NCBI RefSeq assembly: GCF_963675165.1
Contig: NC_087379.1
Location: forward strand, 6,596,839-6,660,838
Source: Halichondria panicea
Lineage: Eukaryota; Porifera; Demospongiae; Suberitida; Halichondriidae
Length of the DNA: 64,000 bases
Reading direction: 5' to 3'
Part shown: in pieces, positions 1 to 13,300 of the stretch
Position numbering within the stretch: position 1 is the stretch's first letter
How the letters are laid out: every line of letters begins with the position of its first letter
Notes under the pieces: model-generated
Told to the model about the DNA's origin: nothing
Seen by the model: the letters and a program-made list of their open reading frames with translations, nothing else
The model's database searches: none
Position numbers and translations under genes: made by a program

Positions 1-298
1 TACACATGTAATTGTTAATAAATTGTCTATCTTTTGGTAGAAGCAATTTTTCTAGAAACATTTTACTTCCAGAGATAATTGATGTTACATACATTTTTTT
101 ACAATCATCCCCGTTTTCACCTAAATGATTTTTCACTATAACAATGTTTGTAGCTTATTCATTCACCTACACAATGGTATCAGCATCATTTCTTAGAAAT
201 GTTCCAAACTCAAGATACACTTAAGTACAAAATAATGTTTGTATTCTACTCCCTAGGTTACAGGCACTGTAGATTTTACAAATAATTATCCCGTGCAG

Positions 299-486
299 GT
301 CGTGTGAATATGTTTGGCTCTAGTCATCAATGGTGGCATATTATGATCCTGATAGCGTTTGGCTGGGCTCATCACATGGGAGTGGTGGTGTTCACCCACT
401 GGAGAACTCATTCGTGCACAATAGTGACCCAAACTAACAATGATGACTCGTGGAGTTTGTACACATTCCTGGGAATCAAAGTTTGA
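299..486 (+). CDS. Last exon of a PAQR-family seven-helix receptor (partial)
   Basis: The exon follows a consensus acceptor (cag at 296-298) and reads through 62 codons to a TGA at 484-486. The peptide contains FGSSHQWWHIMILIAFGWAHH, the SHQ-x-x-H pattern followed by a hydrophobic helix that is typical of the last transmembrane segment of PAQR receptors (adiponectin/progestin receptor family; the two His residues are zinc ligands in AdipoR structures). It then ends in a short polar tail. The rest of the gene lies left of the window, and it would be tail to tail with unit A. What is seen is the motif and the exon boundary; the family call is from recall of conserved sequence, and the subfamily (PAQR3-like rather than mPR-like) is uncertain. 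Confidence 0.6.
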
Positions 487-1009
487 TTATTTTTTGGCAT
501 ATTAATTTTTATTGTTCATTTATAGTATTACGTATTATAATTATGATATCTATATGTACGTGTATATATAAGCTCTAGCTGAGGTCATAATAATAAGCAA
601 TGCATACTCTCTGGTGGTTATAATTATATAATTATGGCCGTTTCACAAATTAATATAGGCCATAAATGAAGGTGCAAATTGCAATCCATTCATTGTCATT
701 GTGTACCTTTTTATTCGGGATTCATAATTATTATGTAAGAAATGGATCAGGACATAGTTGCCATGGTTACTGCCTTGTTGTGTACATTAGTTAAATTGCT
801 ATTTATTTAATTACTACGTACAGTGCATGTTATCCGATGAAAGGTATAATTATGTACATTTTGGGAAAATAACGTGCAATTGACGGATTTTTTTACAAAC
901 AAATTTTGTTCAAAGGCATAATAATTAACATAATTATAGTAAGCAATCTAAAGAAAATTATAATTATATGCACGATCATACATCACTATTAATTGGGTTA
1001 GCTGACAAA
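487..1009. other. AT-rich intergenic spacer between convergent genes
   Basis: About 520 bp of AT-rich sequence between the stop codon of the PAQR exon and the stop codon of unit A. I see no gene. It must hold both 3' UTRs. Confidence 0.6.
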
Positions 1010-1308
1010 CTACGTGTACTTGCTATCTAATAGTGTGACCAAGTCAGTGTGTAGTGGGTCGAGTCTGAGAGTGGAGACAAACTTGTGGTACTTGTGGGGG
1101 TGGTGTTTGACCACACCCAGCAGGGTAGTGTACAGTCTGGTGGCCTTCTCTCTCTTGGTCTCATTCACATACTCGTTGGTTTTCTCAAGAATGGACACAG
1201 TGATGAGCTCAGCTGACAGGAGGTGGAGGGCCAAGGCCTTCGGGTCCTCAGAGAGTGACTGGACTATCTTCTCACTGCAGCTCACCAGCACACTGTAGCC
1301 AGCGTTAC
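1010..1308 (-). CDS. Unit A terminal exon: CARD-like death-fold domain
   Basis: The exon starts in phase 1 after a cag acceptor and encodes about 99 residues to the stop. The pattern is six amphipathic helices: a first helix around EKIVQSL, then ALALHLLSAELIT, ILEKTNEYVNETKREKA, LYTTLLGVVKHH, KYHKFVSTLRL and a last helix LVTLLDS. The spacing of an L-L-x-x-x-L-I turn followed by a charged helix and a final FxxFxxxL helix resembles CARD domains, which recruit caspases or other CARD proteins by like-like contact. It is not the death domain that ends units B, C and D. The CARD call is by pattern only; another death-fold subtype is possible. Confidence 0.6.
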
Positions 1309-4300
1309 CTGCAGGAGAGAGGAAATGGCTAGAGCATGATACGCCCACACACTGGAGACCTAGTTAAGGGGGATCAAGTTAGAGAGACTTTTGCCCCCCC
1401 CCGCTTGGATTTGACTCCCTCTAATTAAAACATGGTATCACGTAATATTACTTTGGGGTTTTGGTGTGCCGCCTCTTAGAGAAATAACTCTGGGCTATTA
1501 TAACCTTGAATGTGTATTTTCCAGAAAACAACCAATTACGCAAGCTTCTTTTGGGAGGTCATTTTAGAAGGTCATACGTAACTTCAAGAATTAAAAATTA
1601 AAAATATGAATTCTGTACCAGTCCGTACAACACTAGTTAAGGCATATCACTTGACAAAGTTCTGGGAGGATCCAAAAACTGTCCATTTCAACAAAAGACC
1701 ATAGGCTAAAATTATTAGCATAAAAACGCTGCTAGCTTCTTTCAGGATGTCATAACTTCACTGAAAATCTCAATACAAAACTAAGAAACGCATTCTGTAT
1801 CTCTAGATAAGGCAGGGTTTTGGAAAGAGCAAAAAAATGCAGAAAACCTTTGTTAATTTCAGAGGAAATTAGGTTTTTGCTTCCCTACCATTTGGATTTG
1901 GTTTGCCCCTCTCTGAATTAAACTCACCACTAACTCCACTGAGTGTGTGGATGTCCCTGAGTAGACAGTCCACAGCTCTCAACAGATTAGCTCCATTCTC
2001 CACCAGGTCAACAAGAGCAGCTGTCTCCTCTGACTGGTCTGTACCATTGAGAATGAGAGCTAACACTTGATATCATAAACACACGTTCTCACCTTCTTGA
2101 CAGTTTCTCAGTTTGACCTTAGCCACCATACAAAGCTGGTGAGATAAAGTCTCCATCTTAGAGAGACTGGCTCCCATGTTCTCACTGATGCTCTGTACTG
2201 TACACTCCTCGACAACCCTCCTGGTCACTACAAGGACAGATGCTATCTCTGTCCGTATGGAGTCAGTGTGGTCTGTCACCTCACTCAGAGAAGATGCCCT
2301 TTAGAAAAAAAACGATAATCAGACTTCCACTAGACAATTGAGTGGTACCTCAGAGCAGCAGTCATTCTCTCCATCAGAGACACTACACTCTTCACAGTAA
2401 AGCCAAGTTGTGTGTCACTCACTGCCAGGGCAGACCTTCTCAACTCATCAGTGGCCTCCTAAACAAATTGGAATGATACTTAACTACAATGTACATTGTA
2501 AACAAAAACTGTGTGTGTATTAATAAACTTATACATGACTGTACAAGTTGAATCAACTAATCTATATCAAAATGGTAAAATTTAGTTTGCCAAAGGTACC
2601 CACTACACCATTTCAAGAGGTAACACTGTACAAACGTGAATACCTGTAGTTTAGTAGTATCCACAGCAACTTTGGGGGTGAGTGCTGTCAATGGTATGTA
2701 AAATTCGACCGGTGGCAGGAGTCCAAACAAGGAGATGGTAAAAGTGGTTCTCTTGGGAGCATTCTCCTCAGGGAAGAGCCTGCAGATTATCCTGGGAGGG
2801 TAGTTGTGGATATCCTCAGGTCTGAACTTCTCCACCTCAGGCTTATCCACTTCACTATGTGATATCTAAAAAATGAAGAGGATTTTAAGAGTGTGACCAA
2901 AGTCACATTTTACCAATTTCTTGTCTGGTTCCACAGACCATCCCTGCACTGGGTGAATGTTGAGAGTGGCACACATATCAACAAACGTCAGTGATTCTTG
3001 AGTCGTCCTGTCAGCCACTTCTCTCGACACATTGGGATAGTCTCGTGGGATTATCACTTTATCAAGTGTCTCTAGAAACTGTAGATTTAGATACATAAAA
3101 TGAGCACACTTCAATTGAGCAATCTTACCTTAGAGTATAAGCTCCCACAGAGACTGGCTACAATGATGGCTAGCCTGTCCTCAGTTGTGTGTGGAGGAGA
3201 CCGGTAGACTCTGACAGTGTAGAGGTTAGGTGGACTCTCAGGCTCTGGGGGGTCATCAGACTGGCTGGCAGCAAGTTGGGATGAACCTGCAACAAAAGCA
3301 TGTCACCCACACTACAAACACATTCCTTATACACTCACCTCTAAACCATTTCTTTCTTCGAGTTCCAAAACCAGAACGTTCCTTTATTCTATTTCGAAAA
3401 CCAACTTTAACGAATTTCTTCTTTGACAAACGTCTGGTCAGTCTCCCAGTGTTCCCTCCAGGAGTAAACTCTGCCTTCGACCCTCCCTCTTGTACCTCCT
3501 GGTACTTGTACACATTTATTGATCCAGATTTCTTCGGAGACGAGTCAGCTTGGAGAAAGAGGAGGTCATCAGCTTCTTGTTGGGTGGACACTCGTACATG
3601 ATGCTCCATGCTCAGGGTCACCTCTCCGTTTAGACCTTCACCAGAGATCAAGTAGGACGGACTGGCTGATCGAATGCCCTCAGGCATCACAAACACATCC
3701 TTGGGTGCAAGGCTGGGTTGGACTTTAATGCTCACAGAGGTCCCTGCTGGGACAGCATTAGCTGGAACAGTCACTTGAACTCCATTGTCAAAGTCAGCAA
3801 GGCCACCACTGGAGGTGAACTCCTTCTCTTGAGGCTCGCCAAAAAAAGTGACATCAGGGTGTGCGGAGGTTTGGTGCAGGGGATCTACACAGGAGGTAAA
3901 ACACACAGAACCATGTGCTGGATACAGCACAAGCACACACTTACATCCAGGTGGTGTGTAGAGGGTTTCCCCTGCTGCCTTGTTCTGGTAGACTGGCTTC
4001 TTCCTAAAGTTGACTCACATTCATAAAGCTAGTGACTCAACTGTGCAATAGTCACTCACGTTTCTGTGTCAGTAACGACAGTCCAGTTCTTGGGTAGGAC
4101 TGGAACAGACTGCGGACGTGACTGAGTGTGTGTGTGTGTGTGTGTGTGGGGGGGGCACATGTAATGGTATTCATGCTTGTTTGGGTGGGTGTAATTAACC
4201 CGAGGCGCGTAGGCGGCCTCGGTTACAGTAGTCTGTCAGTCTGTCTGTGTGTGTGTGTCTGTCTGTCGCTCAGTTTGACTTACCTGGTGATAGCCTCGAT

Positions 4301-7300
4301 TTCAGGCTGCTTGAACAAGGCGGCCTGGTATACCTTGTATGCGCATGCGTGTACATTACCCCAAAAAGGGGGTAATCCGTGTATTTGTGGATACTGTCAG
4401 TAAAATAAACCGTATACTATATGTATTCTGATTTTACAGTCCGTTACATAGAAGTATTGTGCAAAGATGACTGAGTTCTTACGCCCTTTATTGTATCAAG
4501 CCAAGTCTCTACTTAACGACACCCTACACTGTAAGGCTACAGATGTTATAGGAAAGGCATGATGTGTTCCTGTGGGTCCCCTGATAAGGCTGTGGTAATA
4601 TAGACCAGGCAAGTGTTCTGCTACTAAATCTTGCCTTTATGTTCGACAAGAAGTCATTGCTGAAGATAAAGAAGCTAATGATTACTCCTGAAAGCTTTTA
4701 ATAAGCTTTAACTCGACACTCAGGAGGTTATTCACTCAAGATCTACTGATGTATTAAAGAGTCCACCATGCACTCTTCCTAGCTGGCAGCTCTAGCTGTC
4801 TGGGAGGCTTTCTTGAACTGTCTCTTTGATAAACAGAGCTAGAAGAAGCAACACTGCTGCAGCATAATTATTCTACTTTGATTAGTGTCTCTGAAAGCTG
4901 GCATTGTGGTCACATTGTCATACGTATTATTCCCTTTTGTAACTTTGTCCGTTTTTTACAATTTGTATGATGAAATTGTTGTCAATTATTTCGCGCATGC
5001 GCATACAAGGTATACCAGGCCGCCTTGTTCAAGCGGCTGGAATCGAGGCTAACCTGGTGATTGAGGCATCACAATTTGTACGTAGGGAAACTAGTAGCAT
5101 TAAAACTAAGGCTAAAATTTGGCAGATTCTGCAAAGAAGTCTTTGTTTCGCAGAAAAGGCAAGCTAAACCTAAGAAGCTTTTTGCGTACTACTAAACGCG
5201 GCTATTATTCGAAACATAAGCCAATAATTACTGATTGTTTGTGGAAAAGGGTCGATACGATAGAAAGCTAGAATTGTGTCTGGTTTGTCTCTGTGACCCT
5301 GCATGGGATCTTACTCCAGGAACCATACTTCTCCAGGCTTCTTTGCTGTGATCCTAGTCCACAGTGCATATAAATATCCTGTTCTCAAATGTTTCAGCAT
5401 GCCTCCAGTCTGGTTTATCTCCTGAGTTGCTGTGCTACACAGTTCAATATAAAGTCATACATGATAATTATTACATGCACTGCATTATATATCTCTTCTG
5501 GTTTCTTTATAATCATGTCATGTCACCAGCCGAGGGTTTGCACTTTAGTGCTCTAGTATTGGAACTGTAGTTTGCACTCCATATATACAGTTAAATAATC
5601 TACAGTATTGAGTTTATGATCTTAAATTGACTTCCAAAGAATGTTTATTCAATGTACATAATAATGTATGCACTATTTAATTATTCGGCACAATAAACTA
5701 AAACACCATCATGATCATGCAGTGTGTGCATTATTGAGGTATGGACTCACATGAGATTCACCAGCTTCCTTAAGCAGCTTTATTACTGAAGGGTTAGAGT
5801 GAGGTGATTCCTTGGCGTTCATCAGAGCAGTGTATCCATACTGTGATGATCGATGATCATATGAAGGGATGAGACGTACATTGTAAGAGGTAAAGTGGTC
5901 TAATGCGTATGACATGTACTTTGCTGACAGAGCAATACTGGCAACGGTAATTGCATATTAAGAGGTTGGTTATTTCTGTTAAGGTACAAATGACAGCTCT
6001 GTTCAGTCATTAACTACTGTAAAAGGTATAGGTGTACAGTACATGTAAAGCTGTTTGTTAAGTATAACTACGCAACTATGTACTCTATAAAGTACATGTG
6101 CTCACATTATTAGAGCAGAGAGGGGAAGCCCCTGACGATAGAAGCTCCTTCACAGTATCTTCGTGTCCCATGTAGGCTGCTACCATGAGTGGGGTGTTCC
6201 CATCCTGCAAGGTGACAACACAATATGAATGTACATTGAACAATACAGACATTCACTGCTCTACATTTCCAACCACATCCTAGAGTGAGAACACAAGCAC
6301 AACAGTCATACGTATTAAGCCAGCTAGTACAGTACATGTAAATAAACCGGCTAGTTCGTCAGTTTAACCCATTCCCCGTTGAAGCCGTCATATGACGGCA
6401 ACTCTAGTGGTCATTTTCAAAAATTGTTTGTGCACGCTGTGTTGGAGCTATACACACACTGCAGGTACCAGCACATGCGCATTGAGCTGCTCTTTCACGT
6501 GGTATCTTTCATATGCTGCCTCGAGGTACGCTTTGTACAGTAATGTCGAAAGAAAAGTGACCGTTTGATAATGTTTCAAGATCTTCCTCAGTGAGGTTCT
6601 AGAGTAGCTAGAGAGTGAGAATATCGATGCTTATGGCCTTGTTGAGTGAGAGGACAGTGACTGAGATCATAGCTAGATAAGAAGCTACCTCAAGCTAGAA
6701 AATATAGGCCTGAGGAAGAAGCTCTTGAGATGGATCAACTTCTTGCGTCTGGTAAGTCTAGTAGCATCTGTAGTCTTGATAGCTTCAGTATAACTGTATT
6801 TAGGCTAGTTAGTATATACAGTAGTGGATATCATGAGCCACCATTGAACTTGTAAACCTGTGTGTAGGTGAAGAAAAACATTTCACGGGAAAAGGGTGTC
6901 TGCTGATACGACCCTGCAGAGAACTTTCTGCAGATCCTGATGAACCATGTCACCGTGAGAACATTGAGAACACTTATTTAGTGTCTTTAGCCACTTTGTG
7001 CCCTCATACAATATTATTTGTGTACATTAATTGTGAATGTTTGTAAACAATCGCTAATTAGAGGGGGCGGTCAGTTGCTAGGTAACAAGATGGTGTCAAG
7101 ATACCTCTGGGTTATGCGCTAAAGAGTTACAAGTCATTTCAATGTATGGTTCATGAGACATAAATTTTTAAAGAAAATTGTTATTTATTCTGTATTTTCT
7201 TGTTTTAATTAAAACGGGGAAAGGGTTAAAGGCACTAAAACCCACAGGGAAATGTAATTGTCAAAGTTCATAATACATTGTACAGTACATCTACAACTGC

Positions 7301-10300
7301 ATATATATACTTAGCCTCGTTCCCAGGCTGAGTTGTCTCTAAAATAATGCTAGGTCGCCAACTAGGCCTGGGATAGATTGTATCTGGTATATAAGAGAAA
7401 TGATAAAGAAATATGATATTGGCCCGAGGGCCGAGTGCAATATACACCATGCATCCCGAGTGCACGTGTCATAACTAGTTTATAACCCTAGCAACACAAA
7501 ATACACCTATATGCTATATGTCCAGGTAGATCGAGCTAATGGCTTCCAAGTTCATTGTCTGCAGCAACTGGTAGCACAGTAGGGAACCACACAAAAGGTC
7601 CCTTCCTTCACACGGAGTTGATAGCTTGGACCTGATGCTCATTGCGGGGGGCCTCTTGTTTGACACAACTTGATAGCTACCACCTAGATCTAATACCTAG
7701 TTAGCTAGGTTAGCTTTCTTCAAGAGACAATTTGTAACACGGAGCTATTTTAGTGATTACGCGGTAGCTTTTACAGCGAAATCATTGAAATTTGTTGAAT
7801 CCTAACGAATTGAAACCACGCCGATATGCAATCTTCACCAGGCCTAGTTGCATGACCTAGCGTTATTTTAGAGACACCTCGGCCTGGGAACGAGGCTAGT
7901 ATATACTGTATAATGTATCACTATATATATATTAGATTTTCAAAAATGCCGGCAATACTTAGTGTACAATATGCAAGAAAATGTATGTAGCCCAGTTTGT
8001 TAACTTATAAACACAAATAATTATAGGCAAAACACAATAAGGGTTTTAATTTTTAATTCAAAATGCCGGTAACGTCCATAATTGTAAGTACATGCATGGT
8101 CACGAACATGCTGCCTATAGTACGGTGGCCCTGAGGTACACACATAGTAGGCTCGAGGCTACGGCAATTCTCTATATATATACATCATTTTAACTCCCTA
8201 TATCAGGTGTGTTTTAAATAGAAAACCACACTCTGTCTGTCTGTCATGGCTAAGCAGAGGCTACATACCTCAACGGTATATAGAGTCATTATCTAGCCTA
8301 TAGGTAACTATTCCGTTAGCACTAATCCACCCCCTTAGTTCTTCACAAACTTGCTTGGAGATGCTTGGAGACTCATTTTTGATTTTGTAATATTGATTCT
8401 TATAAAAGTACATTAATTAGCCATAGCCTCAGTTCAATGGAGCTGACCTCAGTTGGATGGACATAGAGAATTGCCGTAGCCTCGAGCCTACTATGTGTGT
8501 ACCTCAGGGCCACCGTACTATAGACACATCAGTTTAGTATCAGATACTCACCTTGTCAGCCAGGTCCACCACGGCTCCTGAGGAGAGCAGCTCTCTAACA
8601 CTGTCAGTGTGCCCTTTATAGGCTGCCCAATAGAGTGGAGTACACCCATCCTACAAGAGTGAGAGCATACAGTGACAACACATCGATGTGATAGACCATA
8701 AAAAAATAAAAGAACGGGATTGGCAACGAGCATATTGCAACTATATACAGAGGTAACAGTCGGTCAATTTCCGAGCAATTAGCCTATATGATCGACCATT
8801 TAGCTACTTGCTCGGTCATAGTGTCCTAGCATGCAAAGATTGAAGGCCAAAGGTCATAGTTATGATGCGCATGCGCACTAAAATAATGATCTTTGTTCAT
8901 TGCACAAGAGGAGGCCTAGATATTTATATAGCTATGTAGCAGAGTGACAAGATGACTAGGTAAGCTTCTATTTATGTGCTAAGCATTACTTTATCTTCCC
9001 TAAACCCTCCTTCTTTTATAGAGATTACTAAGGACATTGCATGGGTAATTTAGTGTCTGACCAATATCACCTGATGGCAGAACAAAATGTATTTTGCTAA
9101 GACAACTTGTCAGGACAATCAAGATGTGTTATTTATATATGCATGTATATATTATCCATAATGCGCTATCATTTTATGACAATGTATACTAGAAAACTGT
9201 TTCAAAAGACGCCCCTCCCTTTATTGCTCACACGCAAACAAATTCTCACATGTCCATGCAGCTACTACATAAAAATAGATCTAACAAGAGCTATTATTGA
9301 ACCTGCAGATGGGGTTAGAGGGCGTATTATTGGGATAGAAAATACCTCTGCCCAATAGAGTGGAGTATACCCATACTACGAGAGTGAGAGCATACAGTAA
9401 CTTTTGACAACACATCGTGTGATAGACAATAAATAATGTGGGATTGGCAACGAGCATAAATATCCGTGATGTGCTATCATTTTAGAAAACAGTACTATTT
9501 CAAAAAGATGCCCCTCCCTTTACTGCTCACGCACAAAAAACATTCTCACATGTCCATGTAGCTACTACATAAAAATAGATCTAACAGGAGCTATTATTGA
9601 GCCTGCCATAATTAGATGGGGTTATGGGGCGTATTATTGAGATAGAAAATACCTCAGTAATATATACTCTGGCTAGGGGGGCGTAAATTCGAAGGGGGCG
9701 TATTTTCGGGTGAGTACGGTACACGTAAATAATTCCTAATGATGTGATGTCACGAACATGCTGCCTATAGACACATCAGTTTAGTATCAGATACTCACCT
9801 TGTTAGCCAGGTCCACCACGGCTCCTGAGGAGAGCAGCTCTCTTACACAGTCGGTGTAACCTCCCATGGCTGCCCAATAGAGTGGAGTATACCCATCCTA
9901 CGAGAGTGAGAGTATACAGTAACTTGTGACAACACATCTGTGTGATAGACCATAAACAATGCGGGATTGGCAACGAGCATAAATATCCGTGATGTGCTAT
10001 CATTTTAGTACTATTTCAAAAAGACGCCCCTCCCTTTACTACTCACGCACAAAAAACATTCTCATATGTCCATGCAGCTACTACATAAAAATAGATCTAT
10101 TATTGAGCCTGCCATAATTAGATGGGGTTATGGGGCGTATTATTGAGATAGAAAATACCTCTGCAATACATTTCCTGTTCTGGCTAGGGGGGGGCGTAAA
10201 TTCGAAGGGGGCGTATTTTCGGGTGAGTACGGTACACGTAAATAATTCCTAATGATGTGATGTCACGAACATGCTGCCTATAGACACATCAGTTTAGTAT

Positions 10301-13300
10301 CAGATACTCACCTTGTTAGCCAGGTCCACCACGGCTCCTGAGGAGAGCAGCTCTCTAGCACAGTCGGTGTGACCTTCCATGGCTGCCCCTATGAGTGAAG
10401 TGTCCCCATCCTACAAGAGTGAAAGAGTTTTGACAACGTGATAGCTAGGCCATAAATATAGGAAAGGAATGGGATTTGCAATGAATAAAAATACATAAAA
10501 TGCAACTATCCGTGATGCGCGATATCAGAAAACTGTTTCGAAATGACGCCCCCTTCACTGCTCACACACAAAAAACATTCTCAGACATCCAGTGCAGTGC
10601 AAGACACAAGTAAAATTATAACATAAGTGTACAGTAAACTTGCTAATCAGGACCACTTTAGTCCGAAACATCGCAAATCCGGACAAAAATTTAATGGCAA
10701 ACTGAAAAGAGGACGGGCTGTCAGTAGAAAGACTACTGCGCAATGCGCACTCTAGTACTAGATCTATGATACAATGGCCACTGCAAAGAAAACAAAGAGA
10801 GCTCACAAGACCCACTGTGTTGGAGAAAAAGTTGAGATAAAGACTATTCTAGCTAGCAGCTTTCTTTCTGGCCACAGTAATAGCATATTATATAATACAC
10901 GTGCACAAGTGTCATTGGTAATGAAATCCATAATCACTTCATGACATTCATGTATTCGGATTGGGTCTGGTCCTGCTCTATTCGGACTAGCGAGGTTCTA
11001 CTCTACTACAAAACACATCTTCAAAGGAAATACTAGAACATTAACTCAGTATATCTAGATCTCTAGCTAGCTAGTTTATTCAGTCTCTTTTGCACCATAG
11101 AACTGGAGGAACACTAACTGTCAGAAGATCTGTAGCTAGCAACTCTTGCTCGTCCAGCAGGTATGTTTAGTTAACAAGAGCTATTATTGAACTAGATAGG
11201 GTTAGGGGGCGTATTATTGAGATAAAAATACATTTCCTGTGCTCTGGCTAGGGGAGGGATTATTTTCGGGTGAGTATATATGTAAATGAAAGCACCGCAG
11301 GTGCTGATGCCTCGGTGGAGATGCCAAAGCTACATAACTACTAATAGTTTTTATACACATGACATGATGAACAATTAATTTTGCTGCATGCAAACTGAAA
11401 GAGTGGGTAATGATCAACCATGATTGTTGTTAAAAACGATCGATGCCAAAGTTCAAGTCTAAATTAATGGCTGCATTAGCAGAGCCTTGCAGCTCTCTTC
11501 TCACTCTTGCAGCTACCAATAGCTAGCGTTCTAGTGCAGAGCTAACTACTAAGTAGAGTAGCAACACTCGGTAAACAAGTTGGCTACGTGCTCTTCTGAA
11601 AAGGCAGCAATGGCATTCCAAGTAAGCAAAACTATATAGGCATAACTCGAGAAGGAAGCATTATTTTGCAAATCCACGAATTAAAATCCATGACTAGAAG
11701 CCTATAGAAACTCTTACTTGCACTTGATTCATCCTTGAGCAGCTGTAGCAGTCTACACAGACACACACGCACGCACGTGCACACACACACACTACCGTAT
11801 ACCTCGCTTGCACATGCGCACCGAGGCCTAATATTTCCTAATGATGTGATGGTCACGAACATGTTGTCTATAGACACATCAGTTTAGTATCAGATACTCA
11901 CCTTGTCAGCCAGGTCTACCACGGCTCCTGAGGAGAGCAGCTTTCTAGCACAGTCAGTGTGACCACAGCTGGCTGTCGCCATGAGTGGAGTCTCCCCATC
12001 CTACAAAAGTGAGAGTATACAGTAACTTTTGACAACACATCGTGTGATAGATCATAAACAATGTGGGATTGGCAGCATAAAATGAAACTACCTGTGATGC
12101 GCTATCATTTTAGAAAACAGTACTACATGTATTTCAAACGCTCACAAAAAAATTCTCACATGTCCATGCAGCTACCGCACAAAAATAGATCTAACAGGAG
12201 CTATTATTGAACCTGCCATAATTAGATGGGGTTAGGGGGCGTATTATTGAGACAGAAAATACCTCAGTAATACATTTCCTGCTCTGGCTAGGATGGCATA
12301 TTTTCGGGTGAGTACGGTACATCGTAATGATGTGATGGTCACGAACATGCTGCCTATAGACGCATCAGTTTAGTATCAGATACTCACCTTGTTAGCCAGG
12401 TCCACCACGGCTCCTGAGGAGAGCAGCTCTCCAGCACAGTCAGTGTGGCCTCCCATGGCAGCCAACATGAGTGGAGTCCACCCATCCTACAAGAGGGAGA
12501 GCATATTAGTAACTTTTGACAATGCATCTGTGTGATAGACCATAAATAAAGCGAAGGAACAAAGAACCATCAACAAATTCAAATTTTCAGGTCAGTCTGC
12601 ACAAGGTCTCTACATTCTAATTAACGCAACGTATTCCTTTTGCTGAAATGGCCATCGATGCACAGTGCAGGTAGGTTGGATTTGGTCCTAGAGCTACTCT
12701 TGAAGAGTGTCTAATCACTATAGAATAGTATAGTAGGACCAACCCACCTGCATCAATGGTCACTTCAACAAAAGTAATACGTTGCCTTAATTATGATGGA
12801 GACATTATTTGTTGACCGCAGCGCAGTTAATTGTGGTGGTAGGCGGAGGTGGGTGACTCTTCTCGGCCACCGTAGGAACACTAACTGTTGGTAGATCTGT
12901 AGCTAGCTAACTCTTGCTCGTCCAGCTACTATATAAAATGAAAGCACCGCAGGTGCTGATGCCTCGGTGGAGATGCCAAAGCTACATAACATAAAGCTTT
13001 TATACACATGATAAAACAATTTAATTTTGCTGCATGCAAAAACTCACAGAGTGGGTAATGACCGACCATGATTGTTGTTAAAAACGATCGATGCCAAAAG
13101 TTAAAGTCTAAAATTAATGGCTGCATTAGCAGAGCCTTGAAGCTCTCTTGTCACTCTTGCAGCTACCAATAGCTAGCGTTCTAGTGCAGAGCTAACTACT
13201 AAGTAGAGTAGCAACACTCAGTAAGCAAGTTTGGCTACGTGCTCTACTGAAAAGGCTGCAATGGCATTCCAAGTAAGCAAAACTAGGCATAACTCGAGAA

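Noticed and set aside
2073..2279. Separate small gene for each exon-sized frame between 1869 and 3114
   Set aside because: Each has matching acceptor and donor sites and phases that join into unit A.
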